Shown here piece after piece: positions 28,845-36,495 of a stretch of DNA of 55,902 nucleotides. Both the position numbers and the translations under genes were made by a program. The stretch lies in the NCBI GenBank assembly GCA_024404145.1, contig JAKSQK010000010.1:1-55902 (forward strand), read 5' to 3'. Source of the stretch: Clostridia bacterium. GTDB taxonomy: Bacteria; Bacillota; Clostridia; Oscillospirales; Acutalibacteraceae. Below the pieces are notes generated by a model. That model was not told the origin of the DNA, made no database searches, and saw nothing but the letters and a program-made list of their open reading frames with translations. Numbering within the stretch: the stretch's first letter is position 1; the number at the start of each line of letters is the position of its first letter.

Positions 28845-28920
28845 CCGGGTGTGGCGCAGTTGGTAGCGCGCTTGACTGGGGGTCAAGAGGCCGTGGGTTC
28901 AAGTCCCGTCACTCGGACCA
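28845..28920 (+). tRNA. tRNA-Pro (anticodon GGG)
   Basis: 76 nt with CCA encoded. The acceptor CCGGGTG pairs with CACTCGG, the D stem is GCGC/GCGC, the anticodon stem is CTTGA/TCAAG with GGG in the loop, and the T arm has TTCAAGT. First pair C1-G72 and A73 are the usual bacterial proline identity features. Confidence 0.95.
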
Positions 28921-28926
28921 GTCGAG

Positions 28927-28965
28927 AACCTCGACTGCGCATTTTGCGTAGTTGAGGTTTTTCTT
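28927..28965 (+). terminator. Terminator after tRNA-Pro
   Basis: A long imperfect stem (28927-28941, 28945-28959) with a 3-nt loop, followed by a T-rich run. Confidence 0.88.
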
Positions 28966-29179
28966 TTTATAGTTTTATTCTCGCGTTTTAAGTTCCTTTA
29001 TGAACATTCGTATCAAACAGTCCACTATGCTTTTGCATACTCTGGCAAATCGTTACAATATTGCAGTTCAAGTCAAATACACTTATTCATTTTTGATGAC
29101 GCAAAAACACACATTTATAATGATTTTGCACTTTTATTGAGAAAAGAAGGTCAGCAATATAAAGAATCATTAAATTTTT
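28966..29179 (+). other. Coding-like open frame without a start, possible gene remnant
   Basis: This stretch has no recognised gene. The frame ending in the TAA at 29177-29179 is open leftward through the terminator into the tRNA. Its translation is protein-like near the end (for example YEHSYQTVHYAFAYSGKSLQ and later DDAKTHIYNDFALLLRKEG). The only in-frame start-type codon is a late TTG and there is no ribosome site, so translation is doubtful. It may be a decayed gene left by an element beside a tRNA, or a conserved non-coding tract. The remaining bases to 29235 show nothing recognisable. Confidence 0.3.
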
Positions 29180-29235
29180 AACTTTGAAAAAAGCCGATAA
29201 TTTGTTTTTACGGTGTAATTATAAAGATACAACAA

Positions 29236-29272
29236 CCCCCGATGAAACATTATTTCATCGGGGGTTTATTTT
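29236..29272. terminator. Bidirectional terminator beside the EF-G-like gene
   Basis: A perfect 12-bp stem (29236-29247, 29253-29264) with a 5-nt loop. It lies 22 nt past the leftward stop codon, and T-rich flanks occur on both sides. Confidence 0.85.
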
Positions 29273-29286
29273 AATAACAGATAATA

Positions 29287-31326
29287 TTATTCGGGTTTGC
29301 TTTCGGCAATAATTTTATCGGCAATATTTTGCGGAACATCTTCATATCTTACGAATTCCAAATCGAATTCAGCGCTTCCGCCGGTTATCGAGCGCATAGC
29401 GGTTGAGAAATCTGACATTTCCGCCATAGGCACTTCGCCGACAACTTCCTGCATTTTGTTTGAAAGCGGATTCATACCGATTATTCTGCCTCGGCGCTTA
29501 TTTATATCGCCGATTATATCACCCAAAACATCATCTTCAACCGAAACTTTGAGAGTTCCTATCGGTTCCATTAAAACGGGGTTTGCGGCAGATATACCTT
29601 CTTTGAATGCTATTGACGCAGCCGTTTTGAATGCCATTTCGGAAGAGTCAACAGGGTGATAAGAACCGTCAACCAAAGTTGCCTTAATACCTACCATCGG
29701 GTATCCTGCAAGAACGCCCTTTGCGGTACTTTCTCTTAGTCCCTTTTCAACAGCGGGGAAGAAGTTTTTGGGAACGGCACCGCCAAATACCTTTTCTTCG
29801 AAAACAAGTTCTAAACTGTCGGTCGGCTCAAATTCTATGATAACATCGCCGAACTGACCGTGTCCGCCCGACTGTTTTTTATGTCTTCCTTGGGCTTTGA
29901 CCGGCTTTCTTATTGTTTCCCGATATGCTATCTTCGGCGCACTGAGTACTACATCAATACCGAATTTTGTTTTAAGTTTAGAAACGATTAAATCAAGATG
30001 CTGTTCGCCGAGCGTTGAAATAACCTGCTCTTTTGTTTCTGTGTCGGAAAAAAGGGAAATAGTTCTGTCTTCTTCCATAAGGCGGTTAAGACCCGAACTG
30101 ATTTTTTCCTCATCGCCCTTATTTGCAGGATAAATTGCAGTTTTAAGGGTCGGTTTTGGGAATATCGGAGCCGCAACCGATGTTTTTCCGCTTATGCTTA
30201 AAGTATCGCCGGTTAAAACATTACCGAGTTTTGAAACCGAGCCGATATCTCCGGCAGAGATTTTATCGGCCTCTTCCTGCTTTCCGCCTTTAAGCCACAT
30301 AACTTTTGAAATTCTTTCTTCCTCGCCTGTTCGGTTGTTTTTAAGTTTCATATCGGAAGTTATGCTTCCTGATACAACCTTAAAATACGAAAGTTTTCCG
30401 ACAAATGGGTCGGCAATTGTTTTGAAAACAAATAAAGCATTTTCGCCCGATTCTTCAAATTTTTTCTCGGTGCCGTCGCTTAATTTATATGTAGCATTTT
30501 CCGCTGACGGCAAAATTTCCGCAACCGAATCGGCAAAGAGAGAAATGGCATCGCCGTTTTGCTGAACACCGCAGTAAACAGGGCAGATATCTCCCGCAAC
30601 AATTCCCTTCTTTAAGCCGGAAATGATTTCATCCTTTGTAAATTCTTCTCCGCCGAAGTACTTTTCCATCAAAGCATCGTCAACACTTGCAACGGCTTCA
30701 AGGAACATATCCCGCATCTGACCTATTTCGCCACCCGAAGGAACATCAACCTGCGTTTTCTCAAAGCCGTTAAACGAAAATGCTTTGTTTTCAATTAAAT
30801 CAACATAGCACTTAACCGTTTCGTCTTCAATATAGGGAACAACAACAGGACATATTACCGAGCCGTAATTTGCAACGAGGGCGGAAATAACTCTATAAAA
30901 ATGCGCATGGCTCGAATCAAGTTTTCCTATGAAGAAACCTATGCCTTTATTAAGGGATTTTGCCTTTTCAAATGCTTTTTTTGCGCCGTTTGTCAGTCCC
31001 GATTTACCCGAGAGGACAATAATTGCGGAATCGGCGGCGCTCAGCGCCTCGGTAACTCCTCCGGCAAAATCGAAAAGTCCCGGTGCGTCTATAAGGTTTA
31101 ATTTGAAGTCGCCTTTTTCAAGGGCGAAAACCGAAGTCTGAACAGAACATCCTCTTTTTTTCTCTTCGGGGTCAAAATCCAATGCGGCAGTACCTTCCGA
31201 AGTGTTTCCTATTCTTTCAGTAGCTTTTCCGTAACAAAGAACGGAATCGGCTAATGTTGTTTTTCCGGAATTGCTATGACCGAGAATAGCAATATTTTTG
31301 ATTTTTGAAATTGAATACTGTTTCAC
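29287..31326 (-). CDS. EF-G-like translational GTPase (FusA paralogue)
   Basis: A 679-residue paralogue of elongation factor G. G1 is GHSNSGKT (residues 16-23). The switch II motif is DAPG instead of DTPG, and G4 reads GKLD instead of NKxD, the pattern of the 'EF-G-like' group in Firmicutes. Domains III-V are present ([39 protein letters not shown]). The start is GTG at 31326 behind AAGGAG; the longer start at 31404 would include the promoter. True fusA is at 53201. It may act in a special translation step or stress, not established. Confidence 0.88.
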   Translation of the reverse strand: MKQYSISKIKNIAILGHSNSGKTTLADSVLCYGKATERIGNTSEGTAALDFDPEEKKRGCSVQTSVFALEKGDFKLNLIDAPGLFDFAGGVTEALSAADSAIIVLSGKSGLTNGAKKAFEKAKSLNKGIGFFIGKLDSSHAHFYRVISALVANYGSVICPVVVPYIEDETVKCYVDLIENKAFSFNGFEKTQVDVPSGGEIGQMRDMFLEAVASVDDALMEKYFGGEEFTKDEIISGLKKGIVAGDICPVYCGVQQNGDAISLFADSVAEILPSAENATYKLSDGTEKKFEESGENALFVFKTIADPFVGKLSYFKVVSGSITSDMKLKNNRTGEEERISKVMWLKGGKQEEADKISAGDIGSVSKLGNVLTGDTLSISGKTSVAAPIFPKPTLKTAIYPANKGDEEKISSGLNRLMEEDRTISLFSDTETKEQVISTLGEQHLDLIVSKLKTKFGIDVVLSAPKIAYRETIRKPVKAQGRHKKQSGGHGQFGDVIIEFEPTDSLELVFEEKVFGGAVPKNFFPAVEKGLRESTAKGVLAGYPMVGIKATLVDGSYHPVDSSEMAFKTAASIAFKEGISAANPVLMEPIGTLKVSVEDDVLGDIIGDINKRRGRIIGMNPLSNKMQEVVGEVPMAEMSDFSTAMRSITGGSAEFDLEFVRYEDVPQNIADKIIAESKPE

Positions 31327-31380
31327 TATGGTTGCACTCCTTAAATAGACAAATTTAACATAAATCTGTTTGATATTTGA

Positions 31381-31409
31381 ATTATAGCATATTATTTGTT
31401 GCAATACAA
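31381..31409 (-). promoter_or_regulatory. Promoter of the EF-G-like gene
   Basis: Minus strand TTGTAT (31409-31404), 17-bp spacer and TATAAT (31386-31381), with TG upstream of the -10. Confidence 0.65.
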
Positions 31410-31554
31410 CTAAAATAATTCACAATATTAAAAAATATTGTAAAAATGTCATAAAAAATAAAATAATGTAAAATTTTTGAATAAATTGACGAAATTTTCG
31501 GTATTAAGAAGCTTAATTGTAACAAAACTGAAATTATTTGTAACCGAATTGTTT

Positions 31555-31583
31555 TTGGAATTGAATATTACAGCGAGTATAAT
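31555..31583 (+). promoter_or_regulatory. Promoter of the exported unknown protein
   Basis: TTGGAA (31555-31560), 17-bp spacer and TATAAT (31578-31583), followed 20 nt later by the leader with GGAGGAG. Confidence 0.65.
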
Positions 31584-31622
31584 ACTATATGTAAGATGAA
31601 ATCAAATAGAGGAGGAGCATAT

Positions 31623-32192
31623 ATGAAAAAGCGCTTTTTGATTTTTACCGCCGTTTTATGTATGGCGGTTATATGTTCTTCTTTTTTCTTTTCGGGCAAT
31701 GCCCAAAAGTCGGTTGAAAAAGAAACCGTTTCTGTTTCTTCTGCCGAGGCAAATTTGCTTAGTATGTTAAATCATAATTTCGTTTACGGCTCTGATTTTG
31801 ACGATGCCGATGTTATGGTTAGCCGTTCGGTCAATGCCCTTCGTGCTTACGGAAATGCGGAAGAAGGTATAGACCGAAATCTTATCGCCGATTTTGTCTT
31901 TAATATGTATGGCGAAGATATCGTTGATATTTCTTCGCTTGACTGCGGAACCCCAAAGGGCGATTTAAGTGTTTATTATATGTCCTCGGGAGATACGAAA
32001 TACCGCCACAGCAACATAAAATTAACCGAGAATGAAGACGGCACTATCACCGCCGTTACCGATGTTTTAGCAGAAAACGGCATAAATAATGAAAGCTATA
32101 CGGCAACATCGCTCTTTGTTCCAAACGATAATTCCGCTTTCGGCTTTAACATTATATATTCAGAACTTTCTCAAAACGGAACTTCGCTTTAA
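31623..32192 (+). CDS. Exported protein of unknown function
   Basis: Not recognised. The 189-residue product starts with a clear signal peptide: MKKR, then a hydrophobic core to about residue 24, with SGNAQ as a likely cleavage region. The mature part is acidic with repeated Asp/Glu and no cysteines beyond one in the middle, and no anchor at the C-terminus, so it should be secreted or loosely held at the wall. It has its own promoter, a strong GGAGGAG site and a terminator, making it a monocistronic unit between the EF-G-like gene and the amino acid transporter. Confidence 0.75.
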   Translation: MKKRFLIFTAVLCMAVICSSFFFSGNAQKSVEKETVSVSSAEANLLSMLNHNFVYGSDFDDADVMVSRSVNALRAYGNAEEGIDRNLIADFVFNMYGEDIVDISSLDCGTPKGDLSVYYMSSGDTKYRHSNIKLTENEDGTITAVTDVLAENGINNESYTATSLFVPNDNSAFGFNIIYSELSQNGTSL

Positions 32193-32210
32193 GCAATATT
32201 ATTTAAGTTT

Positions 32211-32236
32211 AACCCTGCCTTACGGCAGGGTTTTTT
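32211..32236 (+). terminator. Terminator after the exported protein gene
   Basis: A 9-bp stem (32211-32219, 32224-32232) with a TTAC loop and T run. Confidence 0.9.
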
Positions 32237-32323
32237 CGGCTTGAAAATTTTCTTATATTTATAAAATAATGCGAAAACTTATATATATTAACCTTCTTGG
32301 CCGTTTTGCCTAATATTATTAAG

Positions 32324-32350
32324 TATATCGGCATATTAACTGCCGATATA
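32324..32350. promoter_or_regulatory. Perfect inverted repeat upstream of the transporter promoter
   Basis: Arms TATATCGGCA (32324-32333) and its complement (32341-32350), 7-nt loop, ending 13 bp before the -35 of the transporter promoter. A position suited to an activator or repressor. No T run, so not a terminator for the preceding gene, which already has one. Confidence 0.45.
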
Positions 32351-32363
32351 ATGCGCTTTACAG

Positions 32364-32392
32364 TTGACAAGAGTTAGGTTTTATATTAAAAT
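32364..32392 (+). promoter_or_regulatory. Promoter of the amino acid ABC transporter
   Basis: TTGACA (32364-32369), 17-bp spacer and TAAAAT (32387-32392). Confidence 0.8.
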
Positions 32393-32433
32393 ATTATGGT
32401 AACAATTTATATTTATACAAGAAGGAGAACACT

Positions 32434-33204
32434 ATGAAAAATTTTGTAAAAGTTATTTCCCTAATTATGGCAGTAATGATGCTTATTTGCTGTTTCGCAG
32501 CATGCGGCAATAAAGATGCCGAAAAAGCAAAAGATTATGTAATTGCAACAGACAAAGGATTCAGCCCCTTTGAATTTGAAGATGCAGAAGGCAATATCTG
32601 CGGTATTGATATGGATATTATGAATGCCATCGCCGAAGATCAGGGCTTTACTTATGACCTTCATTATATCGGCTGGGATGCAGCCATCGCAGAATGTCAG
32701 GCAGGTCAGGCAGACGGTATGATAGCCGGTGCTTCTATTACCGACAAGAGAAAAAGCGAAGGTTGGATTTTCTCCGACGGTTATTATGATGCAACTCAGG
32801 GTATGGCAGTAGCTGCAGACTCTTCTATTGCTAAGTTTGAAGACTTAAAGGATAAAAATGTTGTTGTTAAGAACGGTACTATGAGCGACGAATATGCAAC
32901 AAGCATTGCCGATAAGTATGGATTTAAGGTTACAAGAGTTTCAACTTCGCCCGATATGTATGCTCAGGTTCAGGGCGGTCAGGCAGATGCTTGTTTTGAC
33001 GATACTCCTATCCTTAAATATTCTATAAAGACCGGCGATCTTAAAATGAAATATATCGACGGTTCTGAAAACGAACCGGCAAGTTACGGTTTTGCAACAT
33101 TCAGCAAAGACAGTGCTGAATTATTGGAAAAATTCAATGCCGGTCTTAAAAACATAAAAGCCAACGGCAAATATGATGAAATCATCAAAAAATATCTCGG
33201 ATAA
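32434..33204 (+). CDS. Polar amino acid ABC transporter substrate-binding lipoprotein
   Basis: A 256-residue extracytoplasmic receptor of the SBP_bac_3 (glutamine/polar amino acid) family. The signal ends in a lipobox with Cys after CFAA, so it is a lipoprotein. The mature domain begins YVIATDKGFSPFEFEDAEG and includes GIDMDIMNAIAEDQGF and the ligand-site region KDKNVVVKNGTMSDEYA. The AAGGAG site is strong. It is first of three transporter genes. The exact amino acid cannot be read. Confidence 0.92.
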   Translation: MKNFVKVISLIMAVMMLICCFAACGNKDAEKAKDYVIATDKGFSPFEFEDAEGNICGIDMDIMNAIAEDQGFTYDLHYIGWDAAIAECQAGQADGMIAGASITDKRKSEGWIFSDGYYDATQGMAVAADSSIAKFEDLKDKNVVVKNGTMSDEYATSIADKYGFKVTRVSTSPDMYAQVQGGQADACFDDTPILKYSIKTGDLKMKYIDGSENEPASYGFATFSKDSAELLEKFNAGLKNIKANGKYDEIIKKYLG

Positions 33205-33240
33205 TTTAAGCGCTTAACTCATTTAATAGCAGAATTATTT

Positions 33241-33273
33241 AAGGGCAAAGGGATGAAAAATCCCTTTGCCCTT
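33241..33273 (+). promoter_or_regulatory. Strong intercistronic hairpin after the binding-protein gene
   Basis: A perfect 13-bp stem with a 7-nt loop between the binding protein and the permease. Only a short T stretch follows. Such hairpins usually protect the upstream mRNA or partly stop transcription, giving more receptor than permease. Confidence 0.7.
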
Positions 33274-33295
33274 ATAGAACGAATGGAAGTAGATT

Positions 33296-33964
33296 ATGGG
33301 ACGAATTTTATCAGAGTACGGCATTTATTTGCTTGAAGCTCTGGGTAAAACTTTATTATTAGCCCTTTTGGGTTTGTTTTTCGGGTGCATTATCGGTGTT
33401 GTTTTCGGACTTTTGAGTGTAGTTAAAAGCAAGGTATGCAACTGGATTTCTCTTGTTTATGTTAACATAATAAGAGGTATTCCTATGATAGTTCTTGCCT
33501 TGTTTGTTTACATAGGTGTACCTTATGCATTCAAAAATTTCTTCGGAACGAGAGTTATGCTTACCTCTCTTGCGGCAGGTACTATTTGTCTTGCCGTAAA
33601 CTGCGGAGCATATATGTCTGAAATTATCCGTGCCGGTATTCAGGCGATAGACCCCGGTCAGATGGAGGCCGCAAGAAGTTTAGGTTTGCCGTACTGGAAA
33701 TCAATGTTCAGAGTTGTATTGCCCCAAGCAATAAAGAATATGGTTCCGAGCATAGTTAATCAGTTTATTATTACGCTTAAAGATACATCTATTTTATCGG
33801 TAATCGGTTTTCCCGAACTTGTTAACAAGGGACAAAACATTATTGCGAGGACATTTATGTCATTTCAAACATGGATAATTGTCGGAGTAATGTATCTGTT
33901 TGTAATCCTTGTTTTGCAGTGGGTTGCAAAGATGTTAGAGAGGAGACTTAACCGTGGCAGATAA
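33296..33964 (+). CDS. Polar amino acid ABC transporter permease
   Basis: A 222-residue inner-membrane component with about five spans. The HisM/GlnP signature ('EAA loop') reads [20 protein letters not shown] near residue 123, the contact site for the ATPase. The ATG follows a weak GGAAG site. It overlaps the ATPase gene by 11 nt. Confidence 0.93.
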   Translation: MGRILSEYGIYLLEALGKTLLLALLGLFFGCIIGVVFGLLSVVKSKVCNWISLVYVNIIRGIPMIVLALFVYIGVPYAFKNFFGTRVMLTSLAAGTICLAVNCGAYMSEIIRAGIQAIDPGQMEAARSLGLPYWKSMFRVVLPQAIKNMVPSIVNQFIITLKDTSILSVIGFPELVNKGQNIIARTFMSFQTWIIVGVMYLFVILVLQWVAKMLERRLNRGR

Positions 33965-34697
33965 CAGAAATGTAAAAATCCATGTGGAAAATCTCCAAAA
34001 AAGTTTTGGCAAACATAAGGTTTTAACGGGAATTACAACCGATATCCATGAGGGAGAAGTTGTTGTAGTAATCGGGCCTTCGGGTGGCGGAAAAAGTACA
34101 TTTTTAAGATGCATAAACCGTCTTGAAGAAATTTCGAGCGGAACGGTTATTGTTGACGGTTACGATGTTTCCTCTAAAAAAACCGACATAAATAAGATGA
34201 GAGAAAATGTCGGAATGGTTTTTCAGCATTTTAATCTTTTTGCAAACCTTAATGTTCTCGGAAATTTGATGCTTGCTCCTACCGAACTTAAAAAGGCAAA
34301 CAAGCAGGAAGCAAAAGAGGAAGCCCTTAAAATGCTTGATATGGTAGGGCTTCTCGAAAAGGCAGAGGCGTTTCCGCATCAGCTTTCGGGCGGACAAAAG
34401 CAGAGGGTTGCCATAGCAAGAGCCCTTTGTATGCACCCTGATATTATGCTTTTTGACGAGCCGACAAGTGCGCTTGACCCCGAAATGGTAGGCGAAGTTC
34501 TTGCGGTTATGAAAGAACTTGCAAAAAAAGGTATGACGATGGTTGTTGTAACTCACGAAATGGGATTTGCGAGAGATGTTGCCGATAGGGTTTTGTTTAT
34601 AGCCGACGGCATTATCGTTGAAGAAGGAACACCAGAGCAAATATTCCAAAATCCTCAAAATCAGAGAACTATTGATTTTCTTAATTGCGTATTATAA
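33954..34697 (+). CDS. Polar amino acid ABC transporter ATP-binding protein
   Basis: A 247-residue ATPase of the GlnQ/HisP class. Walker [10 protein letters not shown] near residue 43, Q-loop [12 protein letters not shown], signature [15 protein letters not shown], Walker [12 protein letters not shown] and the switch His in VVTHEMGFA. The start is GTG at 33954 inside the permease gene, so translation is coupled. Confidence 0.95.
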   Translation: MADNRNVKIHVENLQKSFGKHKVLTGITTDIHEGEVVVVIGPSGGGKSTFLRCINRLEEISSGTVIVDGYDVSSKKTDINKMRENVGMVFQHFNLFANLNVLGNLMLAPTELKKANKQEAKEEALKMLDMVGLLEKAEAFPHQLSGGQKQRVAIARALCMHPDIMLFDEPTSALDPEMVGEVLAVMKELAKKGMTMVVVTHEMGFARDVADRVLFIADGIIVEEGTPEQIFQNPQNQRTIDFLNCVL

Positions 34698-34701
34698 TGT
34701 T

Positions 34702-34727
34702 AAAGCACCGCTTTTGCGGTGCTTTTT
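34702..34727 (+). terminator. Terminator of the transporter operon
   Basis: A 10-bp stem (34702-34711, 34716-34725) with a TTTT loop and T run. Confidence 0.92.
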
Positions 34728-34728
34728 G

Positions 34729-34757
34729 TTGAATAAATTAAAAAAATGTGTTATATT
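34729..34757 (+). promoter_or_regulatory. Promoter of the 173-residue unknown
   Basis: TTGAAT (34729-34734), 17-bp spacer and TATATT (34752-34757), with TG upstream of the -10, 29 nt before the start. Confidence 0.65.
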
Positions 34758-34786
34758 GAAAAAAGAAAGAGAAAGGAGTTTGAAAA

Positions 34787-35308
34787 ATGTATCCGATTTT
34801 ACTTGGGTTTGATGAAGAATATGACGGAAATAAACAGGGTATTCTTTCGTTTATTATTTCAAATATAGGTCGCTCAACCGTAAAAAACGGCGAGTTTATC
34901 GGTTCCGAAATAAAAGATGTGCTTAGAAAATTCGGAAAAGAGTGTTTCGGAGAAAAGGGAATAAATACAGCATTTTTCCGCTCCGATGGCGATAAATTCG
35001 CCCTTATGAATAAACTTAAAACGGTAAATTCGAGGGTAGATACAGAAGATGCTACGATTTATCCGTTCGGTGTTGTAAATAGCATTATAAACGATGCCGA
35101 TATCGTTGCCGACAGTTTGATGCTTGACGGCAGGGCGGGGTTAAGAGAGGAAGAAAGTTTTTTAATCCTCTATGTTAAAGAAAACGACTGCCTTTTATCC
35201 GATTTCGACAGTACAATGAAGGTTTCAAAAAACGACTGTGTTTTTATTCCGCAAAAAACAAGGGTTCAAATAACAGGAAAAGCAGAAATTATTTTAATAC
35301 ATATGTAA
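34787..35308 (+). CDS. Unknown cytoplasmic protein
   Basis: I do not recognise this 173-residue protein. It has no signal or membrane segment. The C-terminal ~45 residues (KVSKNDCVFIPQKTRVQITG and IILIHM) resemble the last strands of a cupin such as the end of class I mannose-6-phosphate isomerase, but no metal-binding histidines are seen. The ATG follows AAAGGAG. It is monocistronic, ending at a bidirectional terminator facing the dnaX-recR group. Confidence 0.7.
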   Translation: MYPILLGFDEEYDGNKQGILSFIISNIGRSTVKNGEFIGSEIKDVLRKFGKECFGEKGINTAFFRSDGDKFALMNKLKTVNSRVDTEDATIYPFGVVNSIINDADIVADSLMLDGRAGLREEESFLILYVKENDCLLSDFDSTMKVSKNDCVFIPQKTRVQITGKAEIILIHM

Positions 35309-35344
35309 AAAAATCACTGATGAAATTTCATCAGTGATTTTTAA
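35307..35344. terminator. Bidirectional terminator (30-bp perfect palindrome)
   Basis: A 30-bp perfect palindrome (35311-35340) flanked by A and T runs, able to end transcription from both sides. Confidence 0.9.
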
Positions 35345-35346
35345 TT

Positions 35347-35544
35347 TTACTGCACTAATTTTTTCTTATTGCCTTTTTCGTCAACGATATAAATTGTATC
35401 AAGTTGGGCTTCGAGACTTGCCTTAAAAGCGTTTATATATTCCCGCCTTAAAGTTTGTTGCTCGGCTTTTTCTTCTTCGGTAAGCCCCTGCGATTTTTGT
35501 TTTTTTGCAAGTTCGTTTATTCGGTCGATTTTTTTTTGCTCCAT
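35347..35544 (-). CDS. DUF896 family protein
   Basis: A 65-residue, highly charged helical protein of the DUF896 (YnzC/YneN-like) family, recognised by KKIDRINELAKKQKSQGLTE and LRREYINAFKASLEAQLD. In Bacillus a relative is induced in the SOS response; the function is unknown. Its start overlaps the recR stop by one base, so it is the last gene of the dnaX group. Confidence 0.9.
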   Translation of the reverse strand: MEQKKIDRINELAKKQKSQGLTEEEKAEQQTLRREYINAFKASLEAQLDTIYIVDEKGNKKKLVQ

Positions 35545-36143
35545 TAGATTTCGTTTCTTCCTTCCAGCGAACGAGCGAGAGTAAACTCGTCGGCATATTC
35601 GAGGTCTCCGCCAACCGGAATACCGTAAGCAAGTCTTGTAACCTTAATTCCCATCGGTTTTACAAGACGGGAAATATAACTTGCGGTGGCTTCGCCTTCA
35701 ACGGTAGGGTTGGTTGCCATAATAATTTCTTTAACCTGCGTTTCGGAGAGTCTTGCCATAAGTTCCTTTATTTTAAGTTTATCGGGAGTAACTCCGTCAA
35801 GAGGAGAAATAACTCCGTGAAGAACATGGTAAACTCCGTTAAATTCCCTCATTCTTTCAAATGCCATAACATCTTTCGGGTCTTCGACAACGCAGATAAC
35901 CGAATGGTCCCTTTGAGGATTATCGCATATTTGACATATTTCGAGGTCGGTCAGCGCCTGACAAACTTTACAAAAATGAATTTTCTCTCTCGCTTCGGTA
36001 AGCGCTTTTGCAAAACTTTTAGCATATTCGGGCGACTGCTCTAAAACGCTAAACGAAAGGCGCTCGGCGGTTTTCTTTCCGATTCCGGGGAGTCGGGAAA
36101 ATTGATTTATGAGTTCGTTAAGCGGAATAATATTGTAATTCAT
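35544..36143 (-). CDS. recR: Recombination protein RecR
   Basis: A 199-residue DNA-repair factor that loads RecA with RecF/RecO. N-terminal helix-hairpin-helix region LPGIGKKTAERL, a four-Cys zinc finger in CKVCQ...CQICD, and a TOPRIM domain starting VICVVEDPKDVMAFE. One-base overlap with ebfC and with DUF896. Confidence 0.96.
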   Translation of the reverse strand: MNYNIIPLNELINQFSRLPGIGKKTAERLSFSVLEQSPEYAKSFAKALTEAREKIHFCKVCQALTDLEICQICDNPQRDHSVICVVEDPKDVMAFERMREFNGVYHVLHGVISPLDGVTPDKLKIKELMARLSETQVKEIIMATNPTVEGEATASYISRLVKPMGIKVTRLAYGIPVGGDLEYADEFTLARSLEGRNEI

Positions 36144-36484
36144 CAGAACATACCCGGAAGATTAAGTCCGCCCGTTATGGCACCCATTTCATCTTCGGCG
36201 GTTTTAGAGGCGTTTGTTATCGCTTCATTGACCGCAACTGTAACAAGGTCTTCTATCATTTCCGCATCGTCGGGGTCGATAATATCGGGATTAATCTTAA
36301 TGCTTTTTATTAAATGCTTTCCGTCAACTGTAACCGAAACGGCACCGCCGCCCGAAACGGCAGTATATTCCCTTTGTTCGAGGTCTTCTTGCAAAACTGC
36401 CATATCTTCCTGCATTTTTTGCGCTTGTTTAAGCATTTGATTCATATTTCCGGGGCCGCCGGAGTTTGGAATTCTAACCTTCAT
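36143..36484 (-). CDS. ebfC: Nucleoid-associated protein YbaB/EbfC
   Basis: A 113-residue dimeric DNA-binding protein. A basic N-terminus with NMNQMLKQAQKMQEDMAVLQ leads into the GGGAVSVTVDGKHLIKSIKI strand. It lies between dnaX and recR as in most bacteria, suggesting help in DNA repair or nucleoid organisation. Confidence 0.95.
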   Translation of the reverse strand: MKVRIPNSGGPGNMNQMLKQAQKMQEDMAVLQEDLEQREYTAVSGGGAVSVTVDGKHLIKSIKINPDIIDPDDAEMIEDLVTVAVNEAITNASKTAEDEMGAITGGLNLPGMF

Positions 36485-36495
36485 TTTCTATCTCC

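Noticed and set aside
29000..29143. 47-codon frame starting with ATG at 29000
   Set aside because: There is no ribosome site and the translation is unlike protein. The other frame in this tract looks more coding-like.
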